A stretch of DNA of 5,444 nt from Caldifarciminota bacterium 4484_18. GTDB taxonomy: Bacteria; Hydrothermota; UBA3073; NMUJ01. Under the pieces are notes generated by a model. It saw only the letters and a program-made list of their open reading frames with translations. It made no database searches and had not been told where the DNA came from. The stretch spans positions 1-5,444 of the forward strand of contig NMUJ01000032.1 in NCBI GenBank assembly GCA_002256535.1, in the 5' to 3' direction. Shown piece by piece: positions 5,201 to 5,444 of the stretch (its first letter is position 1; each line of letters starts with the position of its first letter). The position numbers were made by a program, and so were the translations under genes.

Positions 5201-5444
5201 CCCGTTTCACGTAATTTCGATATTTTTACCCCCAATCGCCTAACGTTCTGTTCGATATCGGGTGGTTCGAACAGCGCCTGATGTACAGCAACACCATCAA
5301 TACCGATTGATAGCACCTGCTCGACATTATCGAGGTTTACACCACCCACAACAATAACTGGTATATCCACGTTTTGCTTTATCTCACGTATTTCCGACGG
5401 CTTAAGCATGATTTTATCCTTTGTCTTCGACACAAACGGTGAGC
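5197..5444 (-). CDS. thiE: Thiamine-phosphate synthase (ThiE/TenI family), C-terminal part, cut by right edge
   Basis: The frame is open to the window edge. A GTG at 5433 is only an internal codon, since in-frame codons for S-P-F precede it. The 82 visible residues match the C-terminal third of the ThiE/TenI barrel: SPFVSKTKD resembles the 'GPxFxTxTK' loop, IPVIVVGGVNLDNVEQVL resembles the 'IPVVAIGGI' strand and helix, and IDGVAVHQAL resembles the 'ADGVAVVSAI' strand. ThiE joins hydroxymethylpyrimidine diphosphate with thiazole phosphate to form thiamine phosphate in the cytoplasm. TenI relatives share the fold but aromatise the thiazole. Here the usual Ser after 'VAV' is replaced (VHQAL), so a divergent or TenI-like role is possible. 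The stop overlaps the proposed -35 of the next gene. Its function is unrelated to the secreted proteins downstream, so this looks like the border of a separate unit. Confidence 0.75.
   Translation of the reverse strand, partial: SPFVSKTKDKIMLKPSEIREIKQNVDIPVIVVGGVNLDNVEQVLSIGIDGVAVHQALFEPPDIEQNVRRLGVKISKLRETG

Larger units (their letters stand above)
5083..5227 (-). repeat. Direct repeat A, right copy
   Basis: This is the parental copy of 517-658. It covers codons 1-27 of the propeller gene, the promoter region and the last ten codons of thiE. It differs from the left copy by about seven substitutions and by three extra A in the A-tract (10 here, 7 there). The two copies are direct repeats 4566 bases apart. 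Confidence 0.93.

Overview
The window carries a run of minus-strand genes, read from right to left. It suggests a bacterium that exports large extracellular proteins. Two of the three exported-type proteins end in a C-terminal beta-sandwich resembling the type IX secretion (T9SS / Por) type A sorting domain, and one of them combines a legumain-like C13 cysteine peptidase with adhesive modules. This mix is typical of FCB-group bacteria and of candidate phyla such as WOR-3 (Stahlbacteria). That placement is an inference from domain style, not from a marker gene. Base composition is moderately AT-rich.

Layout in transcription order. (1) 5444-5197: the C-terminal part of a thiamine-phosphate synthase (ThiE/TenI-type) barrel, cut by the window edge. 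(2) 5162-3771: a 463-residue secreted beta-propeller protein with a C-terminal sorting-type domain. (3) 3765-760: a 1001-residue multidomain secreted peptidase, five bases after gene 2 and apparently translationally coupled to it. (4) 759-412: a non-coding stretch holding a shrunken second copy of the chromosomal context of gene 2. (5) 409 to the left edge: the start of a second secreted propeller protein of the gene 2 type, with a strong ribosome binding site.

The most striking feature is the duplication. Positions 517-658 repeat 5083-5227, which cover the last codons of thiE, the putative promoter and the first 27 codons of gene 2. Positions 441-510 repeat 3756-3825, which cover the last codons of gene 2, its stop and the start of gene 3. 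On the left the two parts are joined directly, so about 420 codons of gene 2 are missing. The join is in frame and leaves an intact 46-codon mini-ORF (596-456). The repeats are direct, lie about 4.57 kb apart and bracket genes 2 and 3.

The second notable point is the architecture of the large peptidase. A seven-blade LVIVD-like propeller of about 300 residues appears to be inserted between the catalytic His (H180) and the catalytic Cys (C516) of the C13/caspase-like fold. Nothing here looks like a transposase, CRISPR array, tRNA or rRNA.
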